Shown: piece after piece, positions 39,901 to 49,900 of the stretch
How positions within the stretch are numbered: position 1 is the first letter of the stretch
Layout of the letters: each line of letters opens with the position of its first letter
Assembly (NCBI GenBank): GCA_030849075.1
Contig: JASAOO010003397.1
Coordinates: 1 to 54,055, forward strand
DNA length: 54,055 nt
Direction of reading: 5' to 3'
Source: Zelonia costaricensis
Taxonomy: Eukaryota > Euglenozoa > Kinetoplastea > Trypanosomatida > Trypanosomatidae
The notes under the pieces: generated by a model
The model's database searches: none
What the model was told of the DNA's origin: nothing
What the model saw: the letters and a program-made list of their open reading frames with translations, nothing else
Program-made: the position numbers and the translations under genes

Positions 39901-41355
39901 CACGCACGTGAGCTGCTCGACAAGCTGGTTCAGCGTGCCGTAGAGGACGACGCCGGTTACCGGGTTCGTCGGCGGGAGGAGGTGGAACGCGTTCCCGTCC
40001 TCGCCGGCGGACCACATCGGCTCATAGCTCTGCGTCAGCACGTACTGCAGCACCTCGTGCGACGGGGGCGGGAGGCGCAGCTGGCGGTACTGCGCCGTCA
40101 GCTTTGTCTCTAGGTCGATGAAGAGAAGCGTGAGATGGGGCCGCACCGCCTCCTCCAGCCCGTACAGCGTGGGCAGGACACGCGGCAGGTGTTGGCGTTG
40201 GGTGGCGGCCGGCTTGCCTGGAACCGTCGCGGCCCCAGTGGCAGAGCTGCTTGCCGCCGTGCGAGTGGGACTGCCCGGCACGAACTGCGGCGCGGGTGAC
40301 GCCGGTGAGACCAGCTCTGGTGACCCCGTGCGCCCGCGCCCGCGCCGTGGCGGGGGGTGTCGCAGCGCCGTCCCGGCCAACGACGCCGTGCGGTGTGGCT
40401 GCGGGCTGCCGCCATAGGCGCGGCCCTCTTCGTCCTCCTTGAGGTTGGACAGGCGGTCTAGCAGTCCCTTGCGCAGCAGGTCGTGGGCGCGGCGCTGCCG
40501 ACCCCGCTTGCCCTCCGCAATGGTGCCTGCGACAGCCCCGGGGCCGGCCGACAGAGGACCGCGCTCCTGCCGCGGCGTCGCGGGTGGCGATGTGGCTGCA
40601 GCAGCCCCATCAGCGCGCGCGCCGTTGCGCTGCGCGTGCCGCCTCTCGTCCGCCAGCATCGCGACCACGACGTCGTGGCGGTTTGTGACCTCGAGGTACG
40701 CGTAGACGGCCTCGCGGATCGCGTCGGGCCCGAGCGGGCGCTGCAGGAGGCCCTCGGCCGCCTGCGCGTCCACCGCACTCACGGGCGCGGTGCGGCTGTA
40801 GTCCGCCCAGCTGTGGTTCCCGTGGTCTGCGACCGCTGGCGGGAAGGGCGCGTGCAGGAGGGCGCCGACTGATGCACCTGCGTACGCGTGCGGCGAGCGC
40901 GCGGACGGCACGAAGGGCGAGGCGGTGTGGAGCTGCGAGAAGGTGCGGACCGACGTGGAGCGGGGCATGGCCTCGGACTGCCCCGGCACCCCAAGAACTC
41001 CGGCGGCGGCAGTACCAGCCGCACCAAGGTGCGAGATGAAGTCCGGCGTGCCGTGGTGGGCGTCCCCGCGGAAGGATGCCGCACGCGGTAGACTCGAGCC
41101 CGCTGTCGCCAACCGATGGAATCCCGCGCCTGCGGCTGCAGACGGAGAAGGAGCAGCAGCAGAGGGAAAGGTGGGCGGGCCCCCGCGCAGCGGCGGTGGG
41201 GAGGCATTCTGTAGGTGAAGCGGTAGCGTGTACGGTCCTTGCACGTGGCTGGCGCTAGACGGGCCCAAGAACAGCGTTGCCGGCTCGTGGTACGCGTCAT
41301 GGGCACGGTGGGCGGCAGCGGACGGGCGAGTGATCGGGTTCTCCCGCGCGTTCAT
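36946..41355 (-). CDS. RasGEF (CDC25-homology) domain protein with large inserts
   Basis: 1469 residues. The RasGEF N-terminal region is split: GVVLYGTLNQLVEQLTC at 468-484 and LLAKLMERYLVPL at 521-533 match its first helices, and a second part at 722-795 (VLLFWLQQHPYHFDAQMVRC) its last. The catalytic domain runs from about 925 to 1420: HTFETYVRGLTAAHYRLF at 931-948, FLARFLNSSVLLTSWSV at 977-993, DRLVDLVVGFLRVNNLHASF at 1151-1170, HPFVQRLLGHPKV at 1178-1190, VVQYYLRELQHVF at 1326-1338 and AVVNWRKLHLVDDWL at 1395-1409. Low-complexity inserts lie at about 545-720, 1030-1140 and 1210-1305. A LisH-like helix is at 211-234. The first 200 residues are disordered. It probably activates a Ras-like GTPase by nucleotide exchange; the partner is not in this window. 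The ATG at 41355 opens the frame. Confidence 0.8.
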   Translation of the reverse strand: MNARENPITRPSAAAHRAHDAYHEPATLFLGPSSASHVQGPYTLPLHLQNASPPPLRGGPPTFPSAAAPSPSAAAGAGFHRLATAGSSLPRAASFRGDAHHGTPDFISHLGAAGTAAAGVLGVPGQSEAMPRSTSVRTFSQLHTASPFVPSARSPHAYAGASVGALLHAPFPPAVADHGNHSWADYSRTAPVSAVDAQAAEGLLQRPLGPDAIREAVYAYLEVTNRHDVVVAMLADERRHAQRNGARADGAAAATSPPATPRQERGPLSAGPGAVAGTIAEGKRGRQRRAHDLLRKGLLDRLSNLKEDEEGRAYGGSPQPHRTASLAGTALRHPPPRRGRGRTGSPELVSPASPAPQFVPGSPTRTAASSSATGAATVPGKPAATQRQHLPRVLPTLYGLEEAVRPHLTLLFIDLETKLTAQYRQLRLPPPSHEVLQYVLTQSYEPMWSAGEDGNAFHLLPPTNPVTGVVLYGTLNQLVEQLTCVHVMPVSTPADGLVKNTSTFTHAFLRQHRLVMPSQVLLAKLMERYLVPLSLRLGFERFRVHGITVHAPGLGASLPKRRSQSETVRHGRRHPGAPPAAASAAPAATVTGAGSAALTSEGSRELSGGSARLWGSRSARLSSPNRGTQPAAMDRTVSAAVEEYIRATAAATTPELALASLGRSGIFTSASTDSLAALAHSAAGAAGASSAETGQGGAGGGAVAGAPARAPVEVISTYSPSAALWLTVCERVQTKVLAVLLFWLQQHPYHFDAQMVRCILHFVESCCYVPSMWADAPSRAPQMAEFIRRECNRVITLASRRRVNEDPQSGSAPSPRPSTGFPFLAEEWLHGVLQDVYEPRRHHLLWHAVPPSLRVSLPTSSLPWTWRTPMQSLRPSEYLPCFAFRTPPSVDAVMTDIDASAATSTAAAGSGGGAARLHALAVTALVAFADHTFETYVRGLTAAHYRLFTSFPAQDIHIAAHRTGAAYLASATFQSSFLARFLNSSVLLTSWSVSLLLHAAYLDGEKAAAAAAAAAAVTNLSILNSFVADVAGYGGAHSNSDAGLGAGAARVLQHNTASSGGDDSVDGRSHSSSMSLGDSSATSASAATVSVAGASQAEERRRRGEQPNNSMATGGGVGAAGFGMSPLMHQDASRRGAYMPNPARQLLQMLDRLVDLVVGFLRVNNLHASFSVFRGLQHPFVQRLLGHPKVSPHVHAQTAHRIRKLAGLFASTVPGSGGPPGEVAGGTTKANGPQGSSSPNRDGSEAGAGAAAAATVGASVQSAAATAAAAAAGSASIGKTTSDGAGATSTAAEGAATAHRARKAGHTFFEYLHTVPDSVEYPTVPVVQYYLRELQHVFATEPTILTVPTHRMQSHFVAEEVRLFGSFALPCHVLAQQAEEQEEDPAAFTPGSPIAVVNWRKLHLVDDWLQRVHGHQQSCLHYAAAKSTVVRHSAPDLDFERAFDAQLDKVLVTDVVVQRQMANQLYTAL

Positions 41356-42415
41356 GGTCGTTTAGTTCGACCAAGCAGCTGTAAAACCGCCTGGATGTAT
41401 GTGGTTGTGTGTCAGCAAGGCTGCGCCTGTGCGGTCTATGGAAAGAAGTGAGGGAGAATTGCTGTAGACCTGTACGTGACTGCCGAGCCCTCAAATGCAT
41501 GGAGCTGAGTCGCGCCCAGGCTCTGCAAAAGAAGCGGCTGCCGTAATTACGGGAGCCGCGCGCTGGCAGAGAAAAAAAAGAAAAATGGTCGTAGGAGAAG
41601 AGTGCAGAGAGGAGTCGTGCAGAAACAACCGTCGTGGAGTCGTGTTTGCCTCCGCCCGAGCGGACCCAAGCTGTCGTGCCTGGTTTCGAAAGAGGCGTCG
41701 CGCTGCGTCGCTGAGCCAAAGACACGGCAACGTAGCCGCCGCACCCGGTGGTACCCATGTGAAAGAGAGAATGCGCTTCGTTGCAAGGCGTACCGTTTTG
41801 TTGTCGCTGGCGTGGAAAGGGGAAAAAAGAAAAGAGGCAAGGCGCGCTGCCATCTGGCTGCTACCGCTGCTGATGCGTGGCGGGAGCACACACACAAACA
41901 CAGACACACACACAGGCACGCACGCACACACGAATACACAAAAGGAAGGTCAACACACGAAGAAAAAGGTCGCCGTCCTGCTCCCTGCCGACACAACTGA
42001 CGTGGTGCTCTACTTGTCATGATCGGCACGTGACGTAGAGCGTCATAACGACACATCGGTGCTGCGCCGCACGGCACACACACGCCTTCGCACGCTGACG
42101 AGGAACACAGAGAGCGCGGTGAGAAGGCGCTCTCGAGACAAGCGTACGTTGTCTGTTGTGGTGGTTTTCCTTATTCAGTTTGCAATTGCAGGCATCCGAC
42201 GCGGGCCCGCGCACTGTGCGAGGCGCGCCCACGTGGTCGATGTCACAAGAGAATACCGCAGCGCGCGTAGGACGTGGGAAAACAAAAAGAAGGAGAGGTA
42301 CTTGATTGGCGCCGGAAGCTCGAGCAGCTCAAGAGTCCATCTCGGTTGTGGGTGCACTGGAATATCCTATTCTATGCTTGCCCAAAGCCGACATGCTTTT
42401 TCTCAGTTCTCCATC
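41356..42415. other. Spacer between the arginase-like gene and the RasGEF-like gene
   Basis: No gene seen. A purine-rich stretch near 41565-41600, CA repeats at 41889-41935 and non-repetitive DNA at 42000-42415, the last being the probable 3' UTR of the arginase-like gene. Confidence 0.6.
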
Positions 42416-43375
42416 TTACAGGTGTGAGGCGAAAGCGGGGTTGACCAACGGCAGCTCCTTCAGGAACTCCTTTAGGTTGTACGCGTCCCACGGTAGCAGC
42501 TCAGTGATGCCGAAGCCAACGACGCGGGTCTGCGCCGCCACGTCCTGCACCAGCTTTGCCACGTGCGAGAACTCCAGCATGCCCTGCGGAATGCCGTCGT
42601 ACGCGCCAGGCGCCGCACGTGGGTTGCAGAAGTACAGCATGCGAAAGTACTTCGTCGTCAGCACGTCGAGGTCGAGGTGGATGGCGAGGTGCGTGATGCC
42701 CTCACTCCGAACCCAGTCCAGCACCGTCGCAGAGCCCTTCTGGAGGATGTCCTCCGGCCCACACGAGCGCACGCCGTAGTCGCGGATGTGCTCCGCCTCG
42801 ACCGGGGCGGGGTGGTGCATGCCCGCAATCATAATCCGCGAGCCCGGCACGGGTGTCTTCACGAAGTCTGTGAACTCCCGGTCGCCCTTGCCGGCCAGGT
42901 TTGCGAGCACGTACGTGTGTGCGTTGGCCCAGTCCTTGGAGTGCTGGATGTCTGGGTGCGCATCGATCCACAGGATGCCAAACTTCGCGGTGCGATACCG
43001 GTGCGCCAGGTAGGCGAAGGGCGCGAGCTCTGCGAGGCAGTCGCCGCCGAGGACGACGATGTTGTCGGGCTTGTGTGCGTCGCAGATCGCGGCCGCCTTT
43101 TGGAGGTTGCTCAGGTTTTCGTACAAGGCCGTGATGCCGTTCGTTTTACTCAGCGGCTGCCGAGTCTGCTCTGGTGGCGCGATGTCCACCATCGCGGTCG
43201 GCCCCGTCGTCGGCGGTGCGAGCAGCGTCAGCAGCTGCGACCCGAAGTAGTACAAGGGCAGCGTGCCACCGTGCCAGCTCGGCACCGTCAGCCGCAGTGT
43301 CTTCTGCTCCCGCTCCTGCGCCGCGGCGGGCAGGGTAGAGCTGGTGGACGTGAGGTGCAGGTTGAGGTGCGCCAT
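42416..43375 (-). CDS. Arginase-superfamily (ureohydrolase) protein, Cys at the first metal-ligand position, C-terminal SHL
   Basis: 319 residues. The ureohydrolase core is clear: VVLGGDCLAELAPFAY at 107-122, LWIDAHPD at 135-142, and HLDLDV at 233-238, with GFGITEL at 287-293 near the end. D138, H140, D142, D235 and D237 keep five of the usual metal ligands, but the first ligand His of the GGDHS motif is C113, and the SxDxDxxDP motif is altered to HLDLDVLTT. The subgroup with GGDC is known to me from bacterial arginase-family proteins of unclear activity, so arginase, agmatinase and formimidoylglutamase all remain unproven. The protein ends SHL, an acceptable variant of the peroxisomal/glycosomal PTS1 signal. 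An in-frame ATG at 43444 would add 23 residues, but a good splice acceptor lies between the two ATGs, which favours 43375. Confidence 0.88.
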   Translation of the reverse strand: MAHLNLHLTSTSSTLPAAAQEREQKTLRLTVPSWHGGTLPLYYFGSQLLTLLAPPTTGPTAMVDIAPPEQTRQPLSKTNGITALYENLSNLQKAAAICDAHKPDNIVVLGGDCLAELAPFAYLAHRYRTAKFGILWIDAHPDIQHSKDWANAHTYVLANLAGKGDREFTDFVKTPVPGSRIMIAGMHHPAPVEAEHIRDYGVRSCGPEDILQKGSATVLDWVRSEGITHLAIHLDLDVLTTKYFRMLYFCNPRAAPGAYDGIPQGMLEFSHVAKLVQDVAAQTRVVGFGITELLPWDAYNLKEFLKELPLVNPAFASHL

Positions 43376-43419
43376 GCTGGTTGGAGGTCGCGATGGGAGG
43401 GAGTGTGAAGCGCGTGAGA

Positions 43420-43438
43420 CTAGAAGAGGCAGGCGCGC
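43420..43438 (-). promoter_or_regulatory. Candidate spliced-leader acceptor for the arginase-like gene
   Basis: The minus strand reads CCTGCCTCTTCTAG (AG at 43420-43421), leaving a 44-nt leader before the ATG at 43375. Another AG only 1 nt upstream of that ATG is also possible. Confidence 0.45.
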
Positions 43439-44042
43439 TGACATGTCCGCTCGCGGAACGGCGATGGGTCGTGGCGGGGGGTCGCTGACGAGTCTTACGT
43501 CGTGTTGGCACGCCTTGGCGGCGCAAGTGCTCGTGGTGCTGACACGCGAAAAGCAGGCGGTACGTGGAGTACCGCTTGACGCTAGCAGACGTGGGGCCGG
43601 GAGGTGAGGTGTGCGCAGGTCCGCTGACGGTGATGACAGAAAGTGAGTTGCCAGTCCGTGGAAGAGCACGTGCGTGCAGCACAGAGGATCCGCTCAACGT
43701 CAAGAGGCTGGTAGACGAGGTGCCCCCCGTCGGAAGGAAGCGAAGGTTCACGGAGGTGGGGCGGCACTACACAGTGCGCCGCTGCGACGGCTAGCGGAAA
43801 AGAGGAAAGCACCACAAAAAACAGCGGGCGATGGGGGTGGCGTCTTGATGCCGTGCACGAGGAGGGGGTGGGTTGAGACAAACGAAGCTGCAAGTGCTCG
43901 ACAAGAAAGGAAATGCGCAGGCTCTCAGAGCTCCGCAGCAAGGGCGATGGCTATGTGAGGAGGGAAAGAAAGGCGATTGTGTCGAATGAGCGTGCACCAC
44001 TCCGGCTCCCAAGGCGGCGCCTGACAATCTCACGGATGCTTG

Positions 44043-44058
44043 TTTTTTTTTTTTTTTT
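44043..44058 (+). repeat. Homopolymer run of 16 T
   Basis: Sixteen T on the plus strand, so an A run on the transcribed-sense strand, in contrast to the purine-rich plus strand of most spacers. Confidence 0.9.
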
Positions 44059-46993
44059 GAGGGAAAGAGAGAGGGGGGAGGTGGGCTTAACTGTGGGTAG
44101 GCCCAAGATGACCGTGGTGCAGGTAATGTGCAAAGGTCTGCAAGCCTCAGAATAGTGAGGCACTGGTGCGGGCGGGGGGGGGGGGGCTGGCCGCGTGACG
44201 AAACAGGATGCGGTGGTGGAAATAGCAAGCAGAGGACAGCGCGTGTAGGAGATGGGAAGCGCTGGCCGAGCCCCCAGGTGCTGCCAAGCGACTTTCACCG
44301 TTGGCGATCGACACCCACGCCGGCACTGCGGTAGGGTGCCAGGGTTACGTTCCTATAAAGGTCAGCCGGACAGTGCAGAGTGTGGGAGAGGGGTGATAGG
44401 CCGTGCGGAGCGACCACCCGTCTACACGCGGAGACGATGACGGCGCTGTGAAGGAGTGACGCAGCTCCGCAACGGCTTTGCGCTCGGTAGCAGATGCGTG
44501 CTCCGGCCTCGGGCGAGTGTGCCGTTCAGTCTCAGCGGCAAGGCCGCCCGGCGAGGAGGAGAGCAGGTGCCCCCTCTCCCTCCCTCCATCCCCCGGCACA
44601 CACAGACAATCGCAACGCGTTTGGTTGCACGCGTTTTCAATCTCGTTCCTCTTTTCTCTTCGCTTCTCCTCCATTTACGGAGCACAGCAAACACACCCAT
44701 CGATGCGACTCGATTGGGTGGAGTATTCATGGAGGGATGCTCCGCTGCTGACGCAGAAAACAAACACACACAAAAGAAAATCGGCGAATGAGAACGAAAT
44801 GAAGGCCAAACACGGAGATGCGGGACAAACGAGTGAATGGGAAAAAGACGAAGGGTCTGTGGTGCGGTGAGGAAAGGAAAACAAAACGGAACGAGAACGA
44901 CTCTTGCGTGCGGTGCCCCCAGCGAATGCCCTCGTGCACCGTGAAGCGGCGTCTTGGCCTCCTCGGAGCGACGACGAAACAGCGCCGTGCCGCGGTGTGA
45001 AGCGTGAAAGGCAAAGCTCGCAAAACGGTGCACACAGCCGACCCGTTCGCATTTACAGAAGGGGGGGCACAAAAGAAAGAGGGGAGGAAGTAGTGGCAGA
45101 GAGAAAAAAAGAGTCAGAAGCAAATAGTGGATGCGGAGCAACAACAAAGCTGGATGCGAAGACACAATTCTAGAGCAAAGACGTGTCAGACGTTCCCAAT
45201 TCAACTCTGCGTCGAGCTCGTGTCTCTGGCTACGTTCAGAGAGCATGAGGAGTTCATCGGAAATGAGGGGAGCGCCAAATTGGTGGAAGAGAGGAGAAGG
45301 GCGGGACAGCCTATCACAGCCCTCCCTACAGCAACGCGGATTTCTTCACGCCCACAGCTACACCGCAAACGCCGCGTAGCTGTTTTTTTTTTTGTGGTTC
45401 TTTGAAGAACGCGGAAGAGGGCCGCCAGGTCGCAGCATTCGAAGAGGGGGGAAAGACGCCTCTACATGGGCTCTTCAAGCGCACCTGCTCCTACGCACAC
45501 CGCGAGGTGATGGAAGAGATGGACACACGTGACGAAGGCCAAGAGGGTGACAGTGAAGAGAACCATGAGGTTGGCTGCTCTGGTGCGCGGGCAGGCTGCG
45601 ATGCTGTGTCAGCAGCAAGAGAAACACCAATGACAGACACGGGAAGGGGAAGCCCGGGGAGGGGCGCTTTCAAGAGAACGGTTTGCTACAAGTGCTATCC
45701 CATGACGTGCCGCTGATGCTGCTGCTACGCACTTGGGAAAAGAAGAGAAGGCGGTCAAGGAGGAGGAGGAGGACGGCGAAGGCAACGCGCTCACTGGCGA
45801 ATGAAATAGAGGTGTACCACAGGCACGGAAAGGGGAGTGAACGACAAACAGTAGAGGGGGGGGGGGCTTCGTGTACTCCTACGCAGCAGGAGGCCATAAG
45901 AGACGCGTTTGCTGAGGCACGAGACAAGAGCGAAGAGAACAAGAATTTCTAGACGATGGGGGAATTGGGGGGGGGGGGGCAACGACGCGGCGACGAGGCT
46001 CGACAGGCATGGAAAGCGCAGACGCGGTGGAAGTAAAAACCACAAGAGGGGGAAAAAAAAAAACAGACACGAGAACACAAACCTACAAGAGCACGCAAGA
46101 GTGGCAGACTGCGTGGAATGCCTGTGCGCCAACTCCGAACGGAGGCGTACGAAATCGTGTGGCACGACAAAGGACACACACACCCACACATCAACAAGAA
46201 ACCCACAAAAGTAAACAACAGCATCAGCAAGTGCGGCCCTGATCAGTACAGACGAAATGACAGGTCCTTGTCTTTTCGTTCTTCGTCTGCCGGTCAGCTC
46301 CGACTTGTTTTCGTTCCTCTTCTCCACCAGTGAGCGCGACAGTCAGTGCGGAGCGATTACGAAAAAAAAAAGAAAACTAAGGACGCGTGAGTGGCTTGAT
46401 ATGCGGGCCTTGTGAGAAGGGGGGGGGGCCGGGGCGTGGAGACTGCGGGGCTCACTGAGGCTGCAAATACCACCACAAAGGAGGTGGCGCATACGCACAG
46501 ACAAACACAGCAACGCAACGCACAACGACGGCGAACGTCTAGCATCCAGCAGAACAGGAGATCCAGCGTGAAAGAGGCGAAGAAGAAGAAAAAAAAGGCG
46601 AGGAGATCGCAGAGCCGACGGGGCAGAAGCACGCAAGAGGCCACTGCGACGACGGACGCAAGAAACGGTGGAGGGGGACCCTCCCCGGCGGTCGGATGGG
46701 GGAGGCATGAAACAAGAACTAAACAAACACGACGCAACACGGCCAATCAGCACACACACACACACAAAAACGTGTCAACAGTTGCGCACGTGAAAGACAA
46801 AAAAACGGAAATGAACTATGACAATCCAACGTGTGTCACCAACGCACACGCGCTGCTGAAAAACAGGCATGGCGGGTAGAGACTCGGCGCATCGCTCCTC
46901 CCCCCCCTAATGCCTGGTGAACCCTAGTGCCAGCGGCCCGGCTGCGGCCACCAGCACCGTCGTCGAGAACTCGCCAGGCCGCTCGCCACGCCA

Positions 46994-49900
46994 TCACGCA
47001 CTGCGCCCGAAGATAGCCGCGACGCGCTCCACCTCCTCGTACGCGGCGCTGGCCACGACGAGGGCCGCCATGGCGCGCCGGCGGGCCGTGCGGAGCGCCG
47101 CGTCACGGTCCTCACGCACGATCGCGACGGTCTGCGACTCCGCCTCTGCCGTGGTCGTCGCAGCGGTGTTGATCGACTTCTCCGGCATCTGCTCACCAGC
47201 CGGGCTCGTGCACGCGTCCTGCCGCCCCTCATCGCAGATGCTGCCGCCGCCCCTGCTGCCGCGGCGCTGGTGCGTCGACGCAGGCGCCACTGCCACCGAC
47301 GATGACGCGTTGCTGCGCTGCGACGCGGACGGCTGCGAGCGCAGCGAGGTCGGCGCTTCCGCCACGGCCGCCGCTGCGTCGCCAATGTACGGCCGCGTCC
47401 CACGCCGCCCTGACGCTGCAGCCGCTATATGCGACGTCGACGTGGCGGTGGACGAGGATGCCGCGGAGGACGCCGACTTGACAGGCGGCGGAGCCGACGC
47501 GTGATGCTGCGGCGCTGGCGGTGGCGGGGGCGTCGCAGAGTGCGCGCCATTTGTGCTCCTGGCAGAGGAGTGCACCGACGCGATCTCTGCCCCGGACTCC
47601 AAAATTGCAGCCACAGCAGCAGCCGGCTGCTCCGGCGGCGGTGGTGGTGGGGCATAGCCGCTGACGACCGACGTCGGGCGACTCGACCACGCGCGGCGAT
47701 CCGTCCGTATGCTCGACACCCCTGACGGGGCCGCCGAGATGCAGCTCTGGAAGTCCGCCGAGTTCATCCCCGGGAAGTCGGAGCCGGCGCCTGTGACACT
47801 GGTGTGGTCCGAGTAGTAGGTGCTCACGGCATGGTCGTCTTCCTCTTCGTCTTCGGCGGCCTCCGGCCCCAGTGCCGCCTCCTCGTCCTCCACCGCAGGG
47901 GGCTCCGAGGCGGCCGGCTGCTCGGGCGTGGCCGCGTCGTCGCACCCGGACAGCGACATGGTCTCGACCCCGTCCGTCGGGGCCGCCGCCTCGTCCACTG
48001 CGCCAGCGTCGAAGGAGGAGAAGAGCGACGCGGCGGCTTCGGAGGCGTCTGCGTCAGAGCCGCGGCGTGCAGTGCGCCGCGGCCGGAGCTCGGCCTCCTC
48101 CTCTTCCGGCTCCCTCTCCGCCTCTGTCTGCGCTGTGGTCGCGTCCTCCGCAGCCTCCCCGTCCAGAGCGGGCTCGTCAGCGTCACTCTCGCTCGCTTCC
48201 GAGCGCTCCTCGGGCTCGCCGCGGCAGGAGACAGAGTCGTGGGCCTCCAGGTCCGCTGGTTCTGCCTCCATGGGGTACTGCGCCGGGCCGGCCGCCTCCG
48301 CGGGGACCCCGACGGGGCAGCCGCGGCCGGCGGCCGAGTCGGTCAACGAGTGCACACCCGACGCGGCATCGGCCGGCGGACTCCTGCGTGCCGGGATGCC
48401 GCTTGTCCGTCTGCGAGGAGCCGAGGGCGGCATCGAGGAGGAGCCCTGAGAAGCGCCGTCATCGGCCCCATCCTCGTGCACCGGCGTCACGTCGTGGTCA
48501 TGGTTGGCCACCTGCGACGACGCGGCATCGGCGTACTGCCGTGGCCCAGGCACCTCCGACGGCACCTGCGACGACGCGGCGGAGCGGCGCGACGCAGACG
48601 GGGCCGCGTGCGAGGACCGTGCAGCGCGCCACGAGTTCTGAGTCGCCGGCTTCGCGGAGGAGATGACAGACGACGCCACACTCGGGGGCACGCTGTCCAC
48701 GACTGCGGTTGACGTCGCCGCCTCCTCCAGCTGCGGCAGGAGGGGCGTCGGCGAGACGGGCTCAACTTCCTCCAGCACTCGCCCAGAGCGGTGCGACGAC
48801 GAGGCCACAGCCACGGAGTGCGTGTAGCGGCTCGACTTCACAGTCGACGACACGACACTGGCCGTCCGCTCCGACGGCGTGCGAGAGCCTGTCTTGCTCG
48901 ACACGTGCGACTCCGCAGGCGAGTGCACCAGCTGCGCCTCCGCCGGGCGCGCGCTGCCGTTGCTGTGCGGCACTTCCATACTGCGGCGGCTGCCCGCGAC
49001 GGACGACGCTGCGGACCGCTGCGACACCGACGCCGGCGCGCTCGCCTGCGACTTTGCGTGCGACGAGACGGAGGACGACGCGATGCTCGGGGTCAGGTTG
49101 GGCGACGCCACCATCGGGATATCCTCCGGCTGGAGCGGAGGCGGCGGCGTCACGGACTCCACGGCCGCCACGGCGACGGCGGCGCAGCTCCCCTCGGCGT
49201 CGCGCCCGCGACGAGACGAAGCCGCCGCCGAGTAGCGACTCGAGAGCGCCGCAGATGACGCGATGCTGGCGGCCCGCTCTTGCACAGGCGGGCAGACGAC
49301 CTCGCTGAGCACTTGCGACTCCACAGGGAACGCTGACGCAGCCGCAGCCGGCGCGTTGGCTTCCGCACCGTGACGGCGGCAACGGCTGCCGGAGACAGAG
49401 GACGGTGCCTGGGACGAGGCGGCAGAGCGGTGCGACGGGGACGCCGTCACGTGTGCCGGCGGGACAGCGTGCGATGAGCGCTGGCTCGCCGGCTTCGCGG
49501 AGGAGACGACAGACGGCGCTGAACTCGCGGGTACACTCTCCACGGCCGCCGTCGACGCCTCCACTTCCTCGTGCCCGGGCGGAGCCGGCACCGGTGAGAT
49601 CGCGTCCTCCGCTGCGGCTCGCTGAGACGGCGTGGGGGTGCACTCCGGCACAGGCCCCGAGCGGTACGACCAGGCGGTGTATCGGCTTGACTGCACAGTC
49701 GATGCAGCCACGCTGACCGACTTCTCCGACGCGGCATCGGCGTACTGCCGTGGCCCAGGCACCTCCGACGGCATCTGCGACGACGCGGCGGAGCGGTGCG
49801 ACGCAGACGGGGCCGCGTGCGAGGTCCGTGCAGCGCGCCACGAGTTCTGAGTCGCCGGCTTCGCGGAGGAGATGACAGACGACGCCACACTCGGGGGCAC

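Larger units (their letters stand above)
43376..46993. other. Long spacer between the 2023-residue protein gene and the arginase-like gene
   Basis: 3.6 kb without a supported gene. It has a 16-T run at 44043-44058, G runs at 44174-44186 and 45967-45979, purine-rich DNA at 45720-46060 and 46540-46640 and a CA repeat near 46750-46767. Short open frames on both strands (for example plus 45402-45716) show no domains. It must contain the 3' UTR of the very long gene ending at 46994. Confidence 0.6.

Noticed and set aside
45402..45716. 104-codon plus-strand frame of ordinary composition
   Set aside because: Wrong strand for this unit and no recognisable domain; chance frame more likely.
46904..46930. 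Telomere-like aaccctag string near the end of the giant gene
   Set aside because: A single unit only; no tandem TTAGGG/CCCTAA array, so not an interstitial telomere.
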